Source: Torreya grandis (taxonomy: Eukaryota > Streptophyta > Pinopsida > Cupressales > Taxaceae). Taken from it: a DNA stretch of 64,000 bases. The notes under the pieces were generated by a model, which saw nothing but the letters and a program-made list of their open reading frames with translations, searched no databases and was not told where the DNA came from. Shown one piece after another: positions 27,001 to 38,659 of the stretch. Where the stretch lies: NCBI GenBank assembly GCA_037957365.1, contig JARHVA010000021.1, positions 3,216,001 to 3,280,000 of the forward strand. Reading direction: 5' to 3'. Each line of letters starts with the position of its first letter. The stretch's first letter is position 1. Both the position numbers and the translations under genes were made by a program.

Positions 27001-28690
27001 ATCCTCCTGACCACTCACATGATGTATTAATATAGTCTATATATTAAATTTGAGGAATCCATTGTGTTATTTTATCCTTTGTAGCTGTAACATTATTTAT
27101 TTTATTATCTAAATTTGGTTGAGCACTAAAGCATTAAAAATTTATCCAAAGCTTTCCATCTGTTGATCAATCTAGTTAAGATCTAATGAATTCAATATTG
27201 TTGCCAAAGCTTTCTTTCAGCTAAATATATCTGGCCGAGCTTTCCTTTCTCATAAAATTGAGTGTTAATTACACAAAAGTAACTATGTTTGGCTAAGCAT
27301 TTGTACGCTGCAATCTCACAAGCCATTATGAGGCCTTATAATGAAGGTTCATCACCCATTAATCAATGTGATGTTTTTATAACACAAATTGATCTGATAT
27401 ATCATTACAACATGTTTTTTATCCTTTCTTCTAACTAGTTGTCTATCTTCATAATTGCCTCCTCCTTTGAAGGATTGTATTTTACATATATCTTCTTCCC
27501 TTCATTAGAGAGTCCTCCTGACCATTTATTAATCAATGTAATTCGGTCTAGTAACATTAATTTTGAAATTGCATTCCATGTTATTTGTTGACTCTAGTAT
27601 TTTTTATCATTGTATTTTTCTTTTCTTAGATTTACTTTTTAAGTAGGTTGTAGGGTAAGATGACATTTCTTGTTGCATCCTCCATTCTCTTTTACAAGTT
27701 ATTTGCACTTACATCTTCTTTTAGCCATTTTATATCTTCTCTATTTTTACTTTTATTGTCAAGCATCTGTGTTGCTTGTTACAATGCACTATTTGACAGC
27801 TACCATGATTTCCTCTATTTCCTCTAGATATGGTTTGTGACTTATTTGGTTTTGGTTGTTTCTCTATTAATATTGGATACCACCTTTTCTAGGCTACTAT
27901 TATCCCCCTTGTATGTTAATCTTTGCCAACCATTGTGGCTTTAATGCTGGGATTTATTTAATTATTATTTACTTCAATATTTTTAACTGGATACCATCAG
28001 GCTACTTATGAGGATTATTTTACACATTATAGTTACATTTATTTTTGCTGGTTGTGATGCCTTTCCAATGTCTCATGTTAATATCTTAATTAATTTCCAT
28101 ACATACATGTAAATGGTTTTCATACACAACATGTGATAAGATGATACGGACTCAAGCATCTTACATGTTGTACATTTGGTTTCACATAAGGTGAACTTTA
28201 TTTCCAAATTATTGTTGGGATCTATGCTTATTGTAATTATTCTTGATTGAAGCTACTACTTTTGTCATGTCAATTTGATGATACTTAAACAAACTAAATG
28301 CAAACCCAATCAACTCATCACAAAGTTGATATTTAGAGTTAAAATTTTGCTTACGTGGAAGTGTTCATCACCATATTTAACAAGTTGAACAATAGTTTAA
28401 TATTGTGGGAAGTCAGTGGTCCATAGTTTGGCTGACTGATTGTAAATATTATCCCTTGTGAGCCAAAAAGTGAAACAAAGATGAAATATCCCTTGCCAAT
28501 AAGAAAGAGCAGTTTCATTTTGGAAAACTTCCAAAATATAATTTGGTACCCCAGACTGTATAGTATTGATAACTAAGGTATGGCTTAGAAATCCTTTCAT
28601 GACTCGTCAAGTTTAGAAAAAGTTTAGAAGTGTTGTACTTGAGGCATTTTGAATTATTATATCTACCAAGTGGAATAAGATAAAGATAGT
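24005..28690 (+). repeat. Most complete copy of the TAXI-locus spacer (copy A)
   Basis: The first 0.85 kb (24005-24850) matches the DNA 0.7-1.5 kb downstream of the intact TAXI gene (59945-60790), starting with AAAAAATGTTAGTGTA-type sequence. The rest is matched in pieces by 38660-41646, 53030-55535, 56215-57200 and, inverted, 1-1400. At its right end it runs into TAXI promoter sequence. It therefore joins the 3' flank of one gene copy to the 5' flank of the next, which is the layout of a tandem array with a unit of roughly 6-7 kb. No convincing gene lies inside. Confidence 0.85.
28397..28600 (-). other. Conserved 67-codon open frame upstream of a TAXI copy
   Basis: The minus-strand frame contains GFLSHTLVINT and ILEVFQNETALS. 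The inverted unit at 47317-47542 encodes GFLNHTLIINT and VLEVFQNETTLS, so the frame was kept without indels over at least 40 codons in both copies. It points away from the TAXI promoter. The intact gene's own upstream region lacks it. I recognise no family. It may be an exon end of a lost divergent neighbour or a chance open frame in conserved non-coding DNA. Confidence 0.35.
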
Positions 28691-28968
28691 TGCTTAGAAT
28701 AAGTTAAGTAATTTAATAAACAAATCCATCTAAACTTATCAAGTTGGTGTCCAAGTCAAATTTGATGGCAATATGATTATGTAGTATAAACAAAGGCATC
28801 TTGGCTTAGTAAGTGGTAGAATTCTAAAATACCCTTCCATATCTTATTTATACCATTCACACTTGCCATCTATCTATCATTACCAACAATCACTTGTGTT
28901 TATTTTTGTTTTGATCTCTGCTTCATTTTTTGAAGTGGCAACAACCTAGCCAATACATAGTTGGGGCT
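28690..28968 (+). pseudogene. TAXI pseudogene, promoter and first codons only
   Basis: It aligns with 57800-58055 of the intact locus: the ATTTAATAAACAAA promoter block, a TATTTATACC TATA box, CTATCATTACCA leader, then TTTTGATCTCTGCTTCATT and GGCAACAACC of the signal-peptide region. The start codon is lost with a small deletion (CAATCATG has become CAATCAC followed by shifted sequence). Similarity ends around codon 25-31, where the LTR element begins at 28969. Nearly every CpG of the gene is TpG or CpA here. Confidence 0.88.
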
Positions 28969-29480
28969 TGTGTTTATAGGTTTAGCAATTAACCTCAAGC
29001 CAAGGTGAGTTAAGGTGTAGTTGGGGCTTGAAATGGGTTCAAACCATATTTTTTTGAGTTAATTAATTATAGTAAATTTAAAAGGTGTCCAAACCTCATG
29101 ATTAACATGGAGTAGGCATGGGTGAGATATTTTAGATTTTGGAATACTCATAAAAGGTAATTATGAATTCTTTTGATATTATTTAATTTTTGAATTTTCT
29201 TTTTGATAATTCATTTAATTGATTATGGATAATTTGATTTATAAATTTGATTTTATTTTGTATTTGATTAATTATTTTTACTCTTTATGTCACATTTGAA
29301 GATTTTTGAATTAATTATATGTGTCCATTTGCTCTATTTAATTGATTTTTAGGCCAAATTACATATTATGAAGTCAAATTTGAGATGTTTAGAAATTCTT
29401 AGGCTAGATGTGCAAAGGTCGATATGAATTGACCCAAAGTCTTTTATGAAGCCATTGGTGGCCAATTTTAGATGTTTTCA
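28969..29480 (-). repeat. LTR of the 9.7-kb element (left)
   Basis: Matches 38159-38659 across its length. Shared runs include GGTGAGTTAAGGTGTAGTTG, AAACCTCATGATTA, ATTTTAGATTTTGGA and GAAGCCATTGGTGGCCAAT. An AGTTGGGGCTTG block occurs both just outside the left end and 60 bases inside, which blurs the left boundary. Confidence 0.85.
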
Positions 29481-29730
29481 ATTTACCCCTATTTAAGAAG
29501 GTGTTGTAAGTTGTAAGCACAATAATGCCTTTTCAAAGAAATAAAAAGGTTTTATGTACTTAATATTTTAACAAAAATGGATGAACTATCGGGTACCCCC
29601 TTGAGGGAGTTGTTGCAAAAGGGTCTCATAAAAGAAGGAAATGAGTGGATTAGAGAGATGAAAACATAATGATTAACTCAAAATCATTGAGAATGCAAGT
29701 GAGTCAGTGTGAAAAGGTTTTCCCAAAGGT

Positions 29731-30195
29731 AGTTATAATCATTGGACCCCAATAGTAGCAAATATGATATTAATATGCAAGTGGGATGGTATATAATGAT
29801 TTACTCATAGGCGGTTATAATCATTAGTATCTTGATTATAGCAAACAAGCCCTTGTTGGATAGATGAAAGTGAATGATTTGCCTAAACGCAGTTATAATC
29901 ATTAACCTCAAATTGGTGGAAACATAAACATTTGACTAAAGGTGGCTATAATCACTGAAAATGTAAGTGGGATGGTGTGCAATAGTTTTCCCAAAGGTGT
30001 TTATAATCATTGGACCTTAATTATGGCAAACAAACCCCTATTGGGTGGAAAAAAGTGAATGATTTGGCTAAAGGTGGTTATATACATTAACCCTCAAATT
30101 GGTGGAAATGTAATGATTTGTCCAAAGGCATCTATAATCACTAGAAATGCAAGTGGGATGGTGTGCAATGATTTGTTCAAAGGTGGTTATAATCA
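29731..30195. repeat. Hairpin-bearing minisatellite, eight copies
   Basis: The core GGTTATAATCATT recurs near 29731, 29812, 29890, 29943, 29998, 30074, 30129 and 30183, at intervals of 53-55 or 76-81 bases. In several units an AATGATT precedes the core by about 15 bases, making a 7-8-base inverted repeat with AATCATT. Larger units also share AAGTGGGATGGTGTGCAAT. Stray single cores occur near 31588, 31690 and 33547 inside the same element. Confidence 0.85.
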
Positions 30196-30737
30196 TTAGA
30201 CCCTGATATTGGCAAACAAGTTATGAAATATGATGACTGCAAACATGACGATGTTAAACTGATATAAAAGATAAAGATGAATTAGGCAACCTAGGAGTAA
30301 GGAGGTGCTCATTTAAACTAACAAGGAGGATAATTATTTCATTATTTATTTACTCTGTTTGGGATATGATTTGGCCTAGGTCAGGATTGTTGTTGAATCT
30401 GGTGTCAAGGAGATATCGTCACTATATTTATTATGTAGACTTCTCAAAGTTAATTTTTGATATAGCACATGATGGTAGGCATCATGATAGAACACCATGA
30501 TGACTTTACCAAAATATTCATAAGGACTGACTCCTGATCCAGTACTCAATTAAAAATAATGCACCAATGATAAAAACCATGATGACAATGTTGACACTTG
30601 AATATGTATAGATTCAAGAATAATGTGCAAGGAATCACCCAATGAATGCATGTAGATTGAATTAAGGAAAAAATACATAAAGTGAATGAATAGGCACACA
30701 AGCACACAAAACAAACAAAAAAAATAAACAAATGGAC

Positions 30738-30789
30738 ACAAACAAACAAGCAAACAAACAAACAAACAAACAAACAAACAAACAAACAA
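30738..30789. repeat. (CAAA)n microsatellite
   Basis: About 13 tetranucleotide units with one or two changes. Confidence 0.97.
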
Positions 30790-32267
30790 TGGTTAATCAC
30801 AATGTTAGTACAAATACTAAGATCAAATGAGATGATGAACATTTCCCCTAGAAAATAGGTGAAAACTTAACAAACAAATAAAATGGAGGAATAGAAAAAA
30901 ATGAAGGGGGTGGTCAAGATATCTCTATATTCATTAGGCAAGTGGATGCTATCTACATAGTTTTATGGGTGTAATACCCAACAAAAACTTTAGGTCGAAT
31001 GTAGTTCTCTTAGGAAAAGGGATAGAAGAAAATGATTAAAATAAAACATGATGGATGTGATAGAAAAATAGGGGAATAAGCTCAAAAAATGGTTAGAGTG
31101 TGGGATAAAATGCAAAAAAGGATGGGGAAACTAAATGACAAGTGATTTATTATGACTTAGTTAGGGTTCCCAAAATACTTTAGGCAAAAAAGTGGTTAAT
31201 ATTTTTGGTTTTTCTAAATCAGTTTTCAAATGTTTTAAATTTTTTTGGAGTATCTGAACTCGATTGAGAATGACAAGACACTAAAGGGTCTAAGCTCACA
31301 AAATGGTGAAAGCATGACTAACTTGAATTGATGCTCATAAAATGGTGAGAGCATAATGACAAATGGGGAGACAGATGACCTCAACATGAATTGAACATGA
31401 CCTATATAGTCCCAAATAGATTCAAGTCATAGTAGTTTCACCTTATAGTAGAGGAATTGAACTAGTTTAGCAACCAATTCAAACAAAATAGACATAGTTG
31501 GCATAATGGTATAGTATAACATAAGAATGAAAAGTTGGAATATCAAGGAATAATAAATAAATGTTGCCCTTAGTTTGCTCATAAGTGGTTATAACTAGGA
31601 TACAACATCTTAGATCAATGATACTAATTTATCTATATGCAATTATAATTATTAGTAAGATTTGTGAGACACTAATTTGTCGAAAGGCAGTTATAATCAG
31701 ACCCCACACAAATAAATATGATATAGAATTAAACAAGAAATAATGGATGCAACTACCAAAACTTCTATCTTACTATTCTAAAATATGACCTTTGTTTGGG
31801 ATTCTTGAAACAACTATAGAAATTGATTTGATTCTTCATGTTGAAAGCTAAACCAATGGATGAACCAAGGTCAAACAAGTGAGGTAGGGAAGACCAAAAC
31901 ATGTTAGGTCGATAAAATGGAATTGTCGAATGGATAAGTGATAGGCAAAGTGATAGGATGGTAAGATGTTAGGATGATATAATGGTAAGAGGGTTTCCCC
32001 TAGGTGATAAGATGAATGGAAAGAGAGGAAACAATGGTAAGATATATTATAAATGGCCAAGATATGGAAAATAAAATGGTATGGTACATGTTTTTGGACT
32101 AGGTGAGTGCTTATGGTGTTCCTATTAATGTGGAGATGCACATCTTGTTCAACAAATGATACAACCAGAGTAATCAATTATGTAAATTACTAGCCCATGC
32201 CTCTTCTAAATAGATGCTCTATCAAGAATCTAATTCAGATTTGGATGTTGAGAATGTTATTGTGATC

Positions 32268-32850
32268 TCAAGTGGTTGTTGATTTTGTTTCCCCCAAACG
32301 TTGAGACAAGGTATCTTTGTAGTCTCTATAAAGGAAAGTGAGACCAAATATGGTAGATAGGGATAAATGTTTCATGATAGGTTTGATTTGGAAATGGAAT
32401 GGTGGGTGATAATAGAATGTATAATGGTTGGAAAATAAATAAAGATCAAGATTTTTTGGCACACACAATGTTATTGATTTTGGATTCAACATAACTTTGG
32501 ATGTGGTAGGTCCAAAGACTTTTGAATATTCTCTCAATAGGACCACTATATTTTTATGTTTTTTGGGCCTAAGAGTAGCTACCATTTGATTAGGTTGTAC
32601 ATTGGAATCTATTTTGATTTCATCTTTGATTTTCTCTTCATTGAGCAGTGAAGAACTATTGTGCTTAGCTATTGGTGCCTCAAAGAGGTTTTCACCAATG
32701 AGTTTGTCTTGGTTGTCCCATAGCACCTCTGAGAAGGTTTCACTAAAGAATGTTGAATTTTGACTTTGATTGTCTTCTAGTGCCTCCAAAAATGTTTCAC
32801 TAGAAGATGCCGAGTTTGGACTTTGATTGTTCCCTAGTGCCTTTGAAAAG
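32268..32850 (-). pseudogene. Repeat-coded frame fragment with 57-bp (19-residue) units
   Basis: A 174-codon minus-strand frame is open from 32789. Its N-terminal part lies in a minisatellite with unit starts near 32835, 32778 and 32721 (57 bases, 19 codons) and a shorter one at 32673. Units carry ALEDNQSQNSTFFSETF-like sequence, rich in Asn, Gln and Ser. The C-terminal part (RPKKHKNIVVLLREYSKVF) is basic and then hydrophobic. I recognise no family. It lies downstream, on the same strand but in another frame, of the repeat-coded frame at 33760-34940. Confidence 0.4.
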
Positions 32851-33759
32851 GTTTCAATAGGATATTTTTCTTCTTTTACATGAATTTGGTCTTGGCCTCC
32901 TTGATATTATTCAACTGATATGTCACCATGGATGTATTTCAACAAGGTATGATTCTGATGATCTCAATCAACACTTGTGGGAGATAGAATGTCAATAATA
33001 TGGCTATACTAGTTGTTGGTAATGAACTGTGGAATAGTAATAGAATGGGGAAAGACAACACAATCCTCATAGAAGATACTAGGATAATTTATGTCCATGC
33101 TAAAGCAATCATCCTAAAAAATAATAGAAAGATAACAAATATATTTAAATTTATCTCTGAGGCATGTGTAACCAATGTTGTAACATCTATGAACGTATTA
33201 TGATTCTAAATCTAATTATGACTCAATGGCCTCTAAATCCAATGTTTAGATTGACATTGATTCTAATTCTTATGATAAATATGATGTCATTTCAATAATA
33301 AAACCTAAATCTATTTATGATTCTTCATCTGGTGTGGACACTCATATAATGATGTCTTGTTAAATGTTTGGTTTTAGACAAGTAACGGCCCGTGATGGCA
33401 TGGTGGGCTCCACAAAGACCAATTTTTCAAAGTGAGACTCCTCAACCATGGGAAATTGGTCAAGAGATAACTACTTAGAGACTGGCTTATCAATGGAGGA
33501 TCTTGGAAAAAAAGCATATGGCTGAGCTAATGATTTATCCAAATGTGGTTATAATCATTAAGAAGTGATTTAGTAAAGACTAGCTTGTCAGAAAGAGACT
33601 CCTCAACAATGGGAATAAGATTGGAATGTGATTCATCATAGGTTGAATTATCACAAATAGTTGGTTCAATAGTTTTTTTTTGTATTGGTTAGTTGTCTTG
33701 GTCTTAGTTTACAATCAATCATAAAATACTAGTTTGGAATACAACTTAGTCCTCAAATG

Positions 33760-34940
33760 ATTAGTTCGGCTGAAGAGGTACTGATTGGATTGATTAGGGT
33801 ATTGATTGGATCGATTGGATGGGTACTTATTGGCTTAGTTTGAGCTGAATAATTGGTATTAATTTAGGCTGAGGTTTAGGCTGAACAATTGGTAAGGGTT
33901 TAGGATGGACAATTGACTAGGGTTTAGGTTGGATAATTGGATGGGGATTAGGCTAGACAATTGGTGGAGGTTTTCTAAAGTGGAGAATGGATGGCAATAG
34001 TGAAATAATGATCAATTATTGGATAATGGTAGGGCATTGTGGAGCTTTATTGCTTACATAAACCAAATGATGAAGTCCTGAAATGGTAACAGTAGGGTAT
34101 TGTGGAGCTTGTTTGCTTGCATGAGCCAAAGGATGAGATCTTAGAATGATAATGATAGGGCATTGTAGAGCTTGGTTGCTCACACAAGCCAAAGGATGAG
34201 GTCTTGAAATAATAGGTTTGGTGTGTTGTGGAGCTTGATTAGTCACATAAGCCAAATGACTAGGTCCTATAATGATAATCTTGGGGGGTTGTGGAGCTTG
34301 ATTGCTCACACAATCCTAAAAATGAGGTCCTATTATAGAAATGGTATGGCATTGTGGAGCATAATTGGCCACACAAACCAAATGACGAGGTCATAGAATG
34401 GTAATGGTATTCTTTGGATGTTGTGGACCTTGGTAGCTTACACACTCTGAAGGAGAGTTAATGGTATATGTGGGGAATTGGGTGGTCATATAAGGGCAAG
34501 TATAATACCACAACTAGCTTGAAGAATGAAGCAATGCAACTTGCACTTGAGAATTTTAGCTTTCCTCCCATTTGGATTGATTATTATAAAGAGTGTATGG
34601 ATCCTCCTCCTAAATCAAATCATCCTTATCCTCATAGGGGTTTTATCTTAGGTCATAAGCAATTTCTTGACTTTGTTCCTTGGATTTATTATTGCAAGGA
34701 GGATAAGAATCCTCCTCCTAAATAACATTATCCTTGTCCCCATAAGGGTTTTGGCTTAGATTTTATGGATCTTGACTTTGTTCCCCATATTGATTATGGT
34801 AAATAAGGTATGGATCCTTCTCACAAACCATATTATCTTCATAAGGGTCTTCAAAAAAATCAAAGTCATTTTTTGCAACTGTTCCATCATAACTTGGATT
34901 GTATGTGACTCTGCCATAAGTGTAGTTAGACATATTCACA
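33760..34940 (-). pseudogene. Decayed minus-strand frame built of three coding minisatellites
   Basis: One minus-strand frame can be followed for about 1.2 kb with several in-frame stops. From its 5' side it passes through 35-36-residue repeats (unit marks near 34814, 34709 and 34601; 105 and 108 bases) with NPYGDKDNVI and EEDSYP. Next come seven 21-residue repeats (63 bases, 34032-34455) of the type VSNQAPQ plus PTI plus SHLAYV. Last come 8-residue repeats (24 bases, 33873-33968) of the type PIVQPKP. All periods are multiples of three and all three arrays are read in the same frame, which argues that the minus strand once coded for a repetitive protein. No known family was recognised; a gag-like or structural protein of the element is a guess. 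Confidence 0.55.
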
Positions 34941-35039
34941 TTAATGATAACGCTCTGAAAAAAGGTCTAGAGTTCTACAAACTCCAAAAAGCTATGTATG
35001 AAACGATAAAAGAGGTTCAAACTCTATCTATCTTGGTCT

Positions 35040-38000
35040 AGGGTGGATCTGTATCTCCAAAAAATTTGAGCACAGACTTGGTAAAAATAGTATAACACCA
35101 AATATCTAAATGTCAAATGCTTTACACAAACAAGTTTAAGTAAAAAGAAGTAAAGATAAGATGCCAAAGTTTAGGTTTAAAGATGTTCCAAATAGTTCTA
35201 AATTAGAAAAAAGAAATGTTGTTTGGTCTTTTGTCCAAATTTTGAGTCAAAATCTAGGCTCAAAATAGGGTGTACTGGCACTTTTGGCCAAATATGACGT
35301 CAAAATAGACTTTGAAACAAAGGAGATGATATTAATCCAACAAACTTAGAGAATTTTGGCATAAACAAGGCACTTGATTTTAGGCATAAATGTGATCAAA
35401 TTGGTATAAAACACCAAACAAAAGGCACTTGATGATAGACTGATAACAAAGGCACAAAAATAAAGTTTTTCAAATTTGGGTAATCAATTAACCTAAGTTA
35501 TGCAACCTAAAAGAGAAATATATATGTATCAACACCTGTGTGTTGAAGCCTAAACAAAAATAAATCAATGTTTGAATCTAAACTTACAAAGGTTAATTAA
35601 ATCTCAACTTAGGAAAACTTGGGTTTTATTTACCAATAAGTTAGGCAAATTTGAACAACATGACTATGCTAAATAAAGATCCGAAAAAGCACAAGAATGG
35701 TTTCAACTGATGAAACTTAACACAAGATGAGACAAGTCTATGAAATAATTTGGGTACCAAAATGATCTTATCACTCCCAAAAGATGTAACGATAGTTTAT
35801 TCAAAAGACTTATAAGGCACAACCTTTAATTGATTTGGGTAGCGTAACGTTATCCATTTCAATCAAGTGCCTCACATAATGTTTTTGACACAAAAAGTTT
35901 CTAAGTTGAAATAAGGTGTTAGATGGCATAACACCTCCTCAAATAATGGAGTAATGTAGACAAAAAAACTCGTTCATGACATGGTATAAACAAAAAAAAT
36001 TTAGATCTAACACACTAATCAATAAAAAAATAAATGACAAAATATAACTAAGTATATCATCCTAGATCCTATCAAGGTGTGACAAAGTGGGGTTGACTAA
36101 AGATTACAAGTTACAATTGTCTAGATTGATCCCAAGTGTGACAAACACAAGATAAACAACACATCAATTGAGTTCATATCAATCAACTTATTATGCAAGG
36201 GTCTCTTCCTTTACATTATGATACCATTATTAGACTTCTTAGTGGTATCCCTTGATTAACCAGACCTGACTTGGGTTTTCATTATTAAAGGAGAGGTTAG
36301 CTGTTCAACACCCTGGCTCTAACAACATACATTCCCAACTTTGTATAACCCATCATGGATCATGTCTAAAACACTAGTGGGAGATGAATCCCCACATCAA
36401 TGCTTCCCTAGATAACTTATGAGAGGTAATGACATCCCCTTTCACAAGCCAAATTAGATGAAAATACAGACTAGTATAAAGACTTTAGGGTTACTTTTAG
36501 ATCACCAAATACCATGCAAGTTTGGGGAGAGCCTAGACAGATTTCTTTCTATGCTTTATAAAAAAGCACAAAAGCAATTAAATGGTGCTTTTGATCACCC
36601 AACTTCCCTATAGGGGACAGGATGAGAGCATACATGTGTTATTCTTTTTACGAAGACAAATAATTAACAAAAAGTTTGTAACAAATTGTGAGTGAAGTTT
36701 TATTTTAGACACCAAATTCAAATGTGACATTGTTTGTTACTTGGCCTCTTAGCTTAAGTGTGAAATATTGAAATAATTACACAAAACCAAATGAATTAAA
36801 ACCATTTATTTTCATTTTCAAGCCCAAAAGTCCAAATATTCAATATTCATCCTAAGATCATTTTTAAACATCAAAAGTAAGTGTTCAAGACATATGCATT
36901 CATTTTAAGCACCAAAAATGAAGTATTTCTAAGACTTAGCCAGTTAATTCCTTTAAAACATCGACATCTAAATGTGCAAGATCTAACATGTTCTATTTAG
37001 TACCAAAGTGAAGTGTGATTTATTTTGGCTAGATTTATTTTAAAATACCAGATTAAAGTATGAAACCATTCAAATCTTAAAATTTTATGTTGAATTCACA
37101 TCTATGACCCCCAATTGTTAGATAGATCTCTCAAGTTTTTAATTAGAACACAAAGTGACTGAGGTCGGTCAAATATGACTGATACCAATTCAAGGCAACT
37201 ATGGTGATCGGTTCATAGAGAATTGATGTCAGTCATGAAGAATTGATGTCAGTCAATTAAGACCATCGTTGATCACTTGAGAAACTAAAGGAAAAACCTT
37301 AAAATATGAAAATTTTATATTAGCCAATGGTTAGCAAAAATCTCAATAAAACCTACAAGGCAAAGTTTAGAAAGAGAATTTAAATGCTACTAAAAACAAG
37401 AAGCAACTGTTAGGAATGCTAAAAAAATTTAAAATGCAATCTTGGTAGATCACATTCCACCTTGCATACCGAGTGATGACAGTTACATAGAACTGATCTC
37501 AATTGGGTAAAACTAACAAAAATCACATACAATCAATGCTGGCTAGTCCTAATCAGTACCTATCTCTATGTAGATCTAAAATAATTCAAGAATTATAAAT
37601 CCAAAAAAATCAATGCTAGAATTACAAATTTATACGAATTTAAGAATTCAAATGTCAATTTATGAGTTTCATCTTCATTTCCTTGCTATGTGGGGTGCAT
37701 ATGGTCCTATTAGATGTGTCATTTGTAAACAAGGAATACAAGAAGGGTGGTTAGATTATGTGTTAGCTTCATAATGAAAAGAAACACACTAACATGCATA
37801 ACACTATCTTGCCTAGATCAAAGGGGGGAGCATGGTGAAGAAAAATAATTGACAAAGCACAACTAAAAATGGAAAGAACTTACACCATTCCTTACCAATT
37901 CTTTGAATGCCCCAAGAGATTCATTCATTTGGCTTGCTTGACTTGTGCTGAAAAGATCTTTGGCAAATGGAGTTGTGTGGCTTCTTCTCCCCTTGGCACC

Positions 38001-38158
38001 ATGGTTGTTTGGCTCATGCTTGATTGATGTAGCTTCATGGCTTGGCTTGTGGTTTTGGAGTTATAACACTATGGTCATGAAAACTTGCTAAAAAAACTAC
38101 ATTATAACACTACTATATTCAAGATTTCCAAATGAAGAGGTCTAGGCTTGTACTTGTA
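35040..38158. other. Non-coding part of the 9.7-kb LTR element
   Basis: No open frame above 60 codons and no recognised motif. If the element is minus-oriented this is its leader between the 5' LTR and the first frame. A 17-base GAATTGATGTCAGTCA motif is duplicated near 37220-37255. Confidence 0.5.
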
Positions 38159-38659
38159 GGTTTAATAACTAACCTCAACCCAAGGTGAGTTAAGGTGTAG
38201 TTGGGGCTTGGAATGGGTTTAAACCTTACCTTTTTGAGTTGATCAACCCCAGTAGAGTTAAAAGGTGTTCAAACCTCATGATTATCATGGAATAGGCATG
38301 GGTGGGATATTTTAGATTTTGGACAACTCACAAAAAGTAATTATGAATTCCATTTATATTTTTTGTTTTTTGAATTTCATTTTTGGTAATTCATGTAATT
38401 TCTCATGGATAATTCAATTTAGGAATTTGATTTAATTTTGCATTTGATTAATTCTTTTAAGGCTTTTTGACACATTTGAAGATTTATGAATTAATTATAT
38501 GTGTGTATTTGCTCTATTTAATTGATTTTAGGCCAAATTCCATTTTATGAAGACAAATTTGAGACATTTAGAAATTCTTAGACTATATGTGCAAAGGTTA
38601 ATAGGAATTGATCCAAAGTCTGATATGAAGCCATTGGTGGCCAATGTTAGATGTCTACA
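38159..38659 (-). repeat. LTR of the 9.7-kb element (right)
   Basis: Partner of 28969-29480. It ends GATGTCTACA at 38659 and is followed directly by TAXI 3'-flank sequence that matches 24303 onward. Confidence 0.85.

Larger units (their letters stand above)
28969..38659 (-). mobile_element. 9.7-kb LTR element with repeat-rich frame, no pol found
   Basis: Direct repeats of about 500 bases (28969-29480 and 38159-38659) bound this stretch; both run from a TGT-start to a CA end in the plus reading (TGTACTTGTAGG to GATGTCTACA in the right copy). The best coding signal inside is a minus-strand frame, so minus orientation is likely. No RT, integrase or protease motif was recognised, so it is probably non-autonomous or an unfamiliar lineage. 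No target-site duplication is visible: the left flank is TAXI coding DNA and the right flank is TAXI 3'-flank DNA. Confidence 0.75.

Noticed and set aside
29731..30195. Regularly spaced repeat considered as a CRISPR-like array
   Set aside because: Units are degenerate, spacers are similar to each other, and the host is a plant nuclear genome; it is a minisatellite.
30546..30842. Minus-strand frames of 79-98 codons with Cys-Leu-Phe-Val repeats
   Set aside because: Translation of the (CAAA)n microsatellite and its flanks; no other support.
31848..32177. Minus-strand 109-codon frame rich in His, Tyr and Leu
   Set aside because: The plus strand here is simple GATAAGATG-type repetitive DNA; the frame has no motif and looks like chance.
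36203..36240. ATGATACCATTATTAGAC, which resembles a minus-strand primer-binding site
   Set aside because: Only part of the TGGTATCAGAGC site is matched, and no LTR pair starts there.
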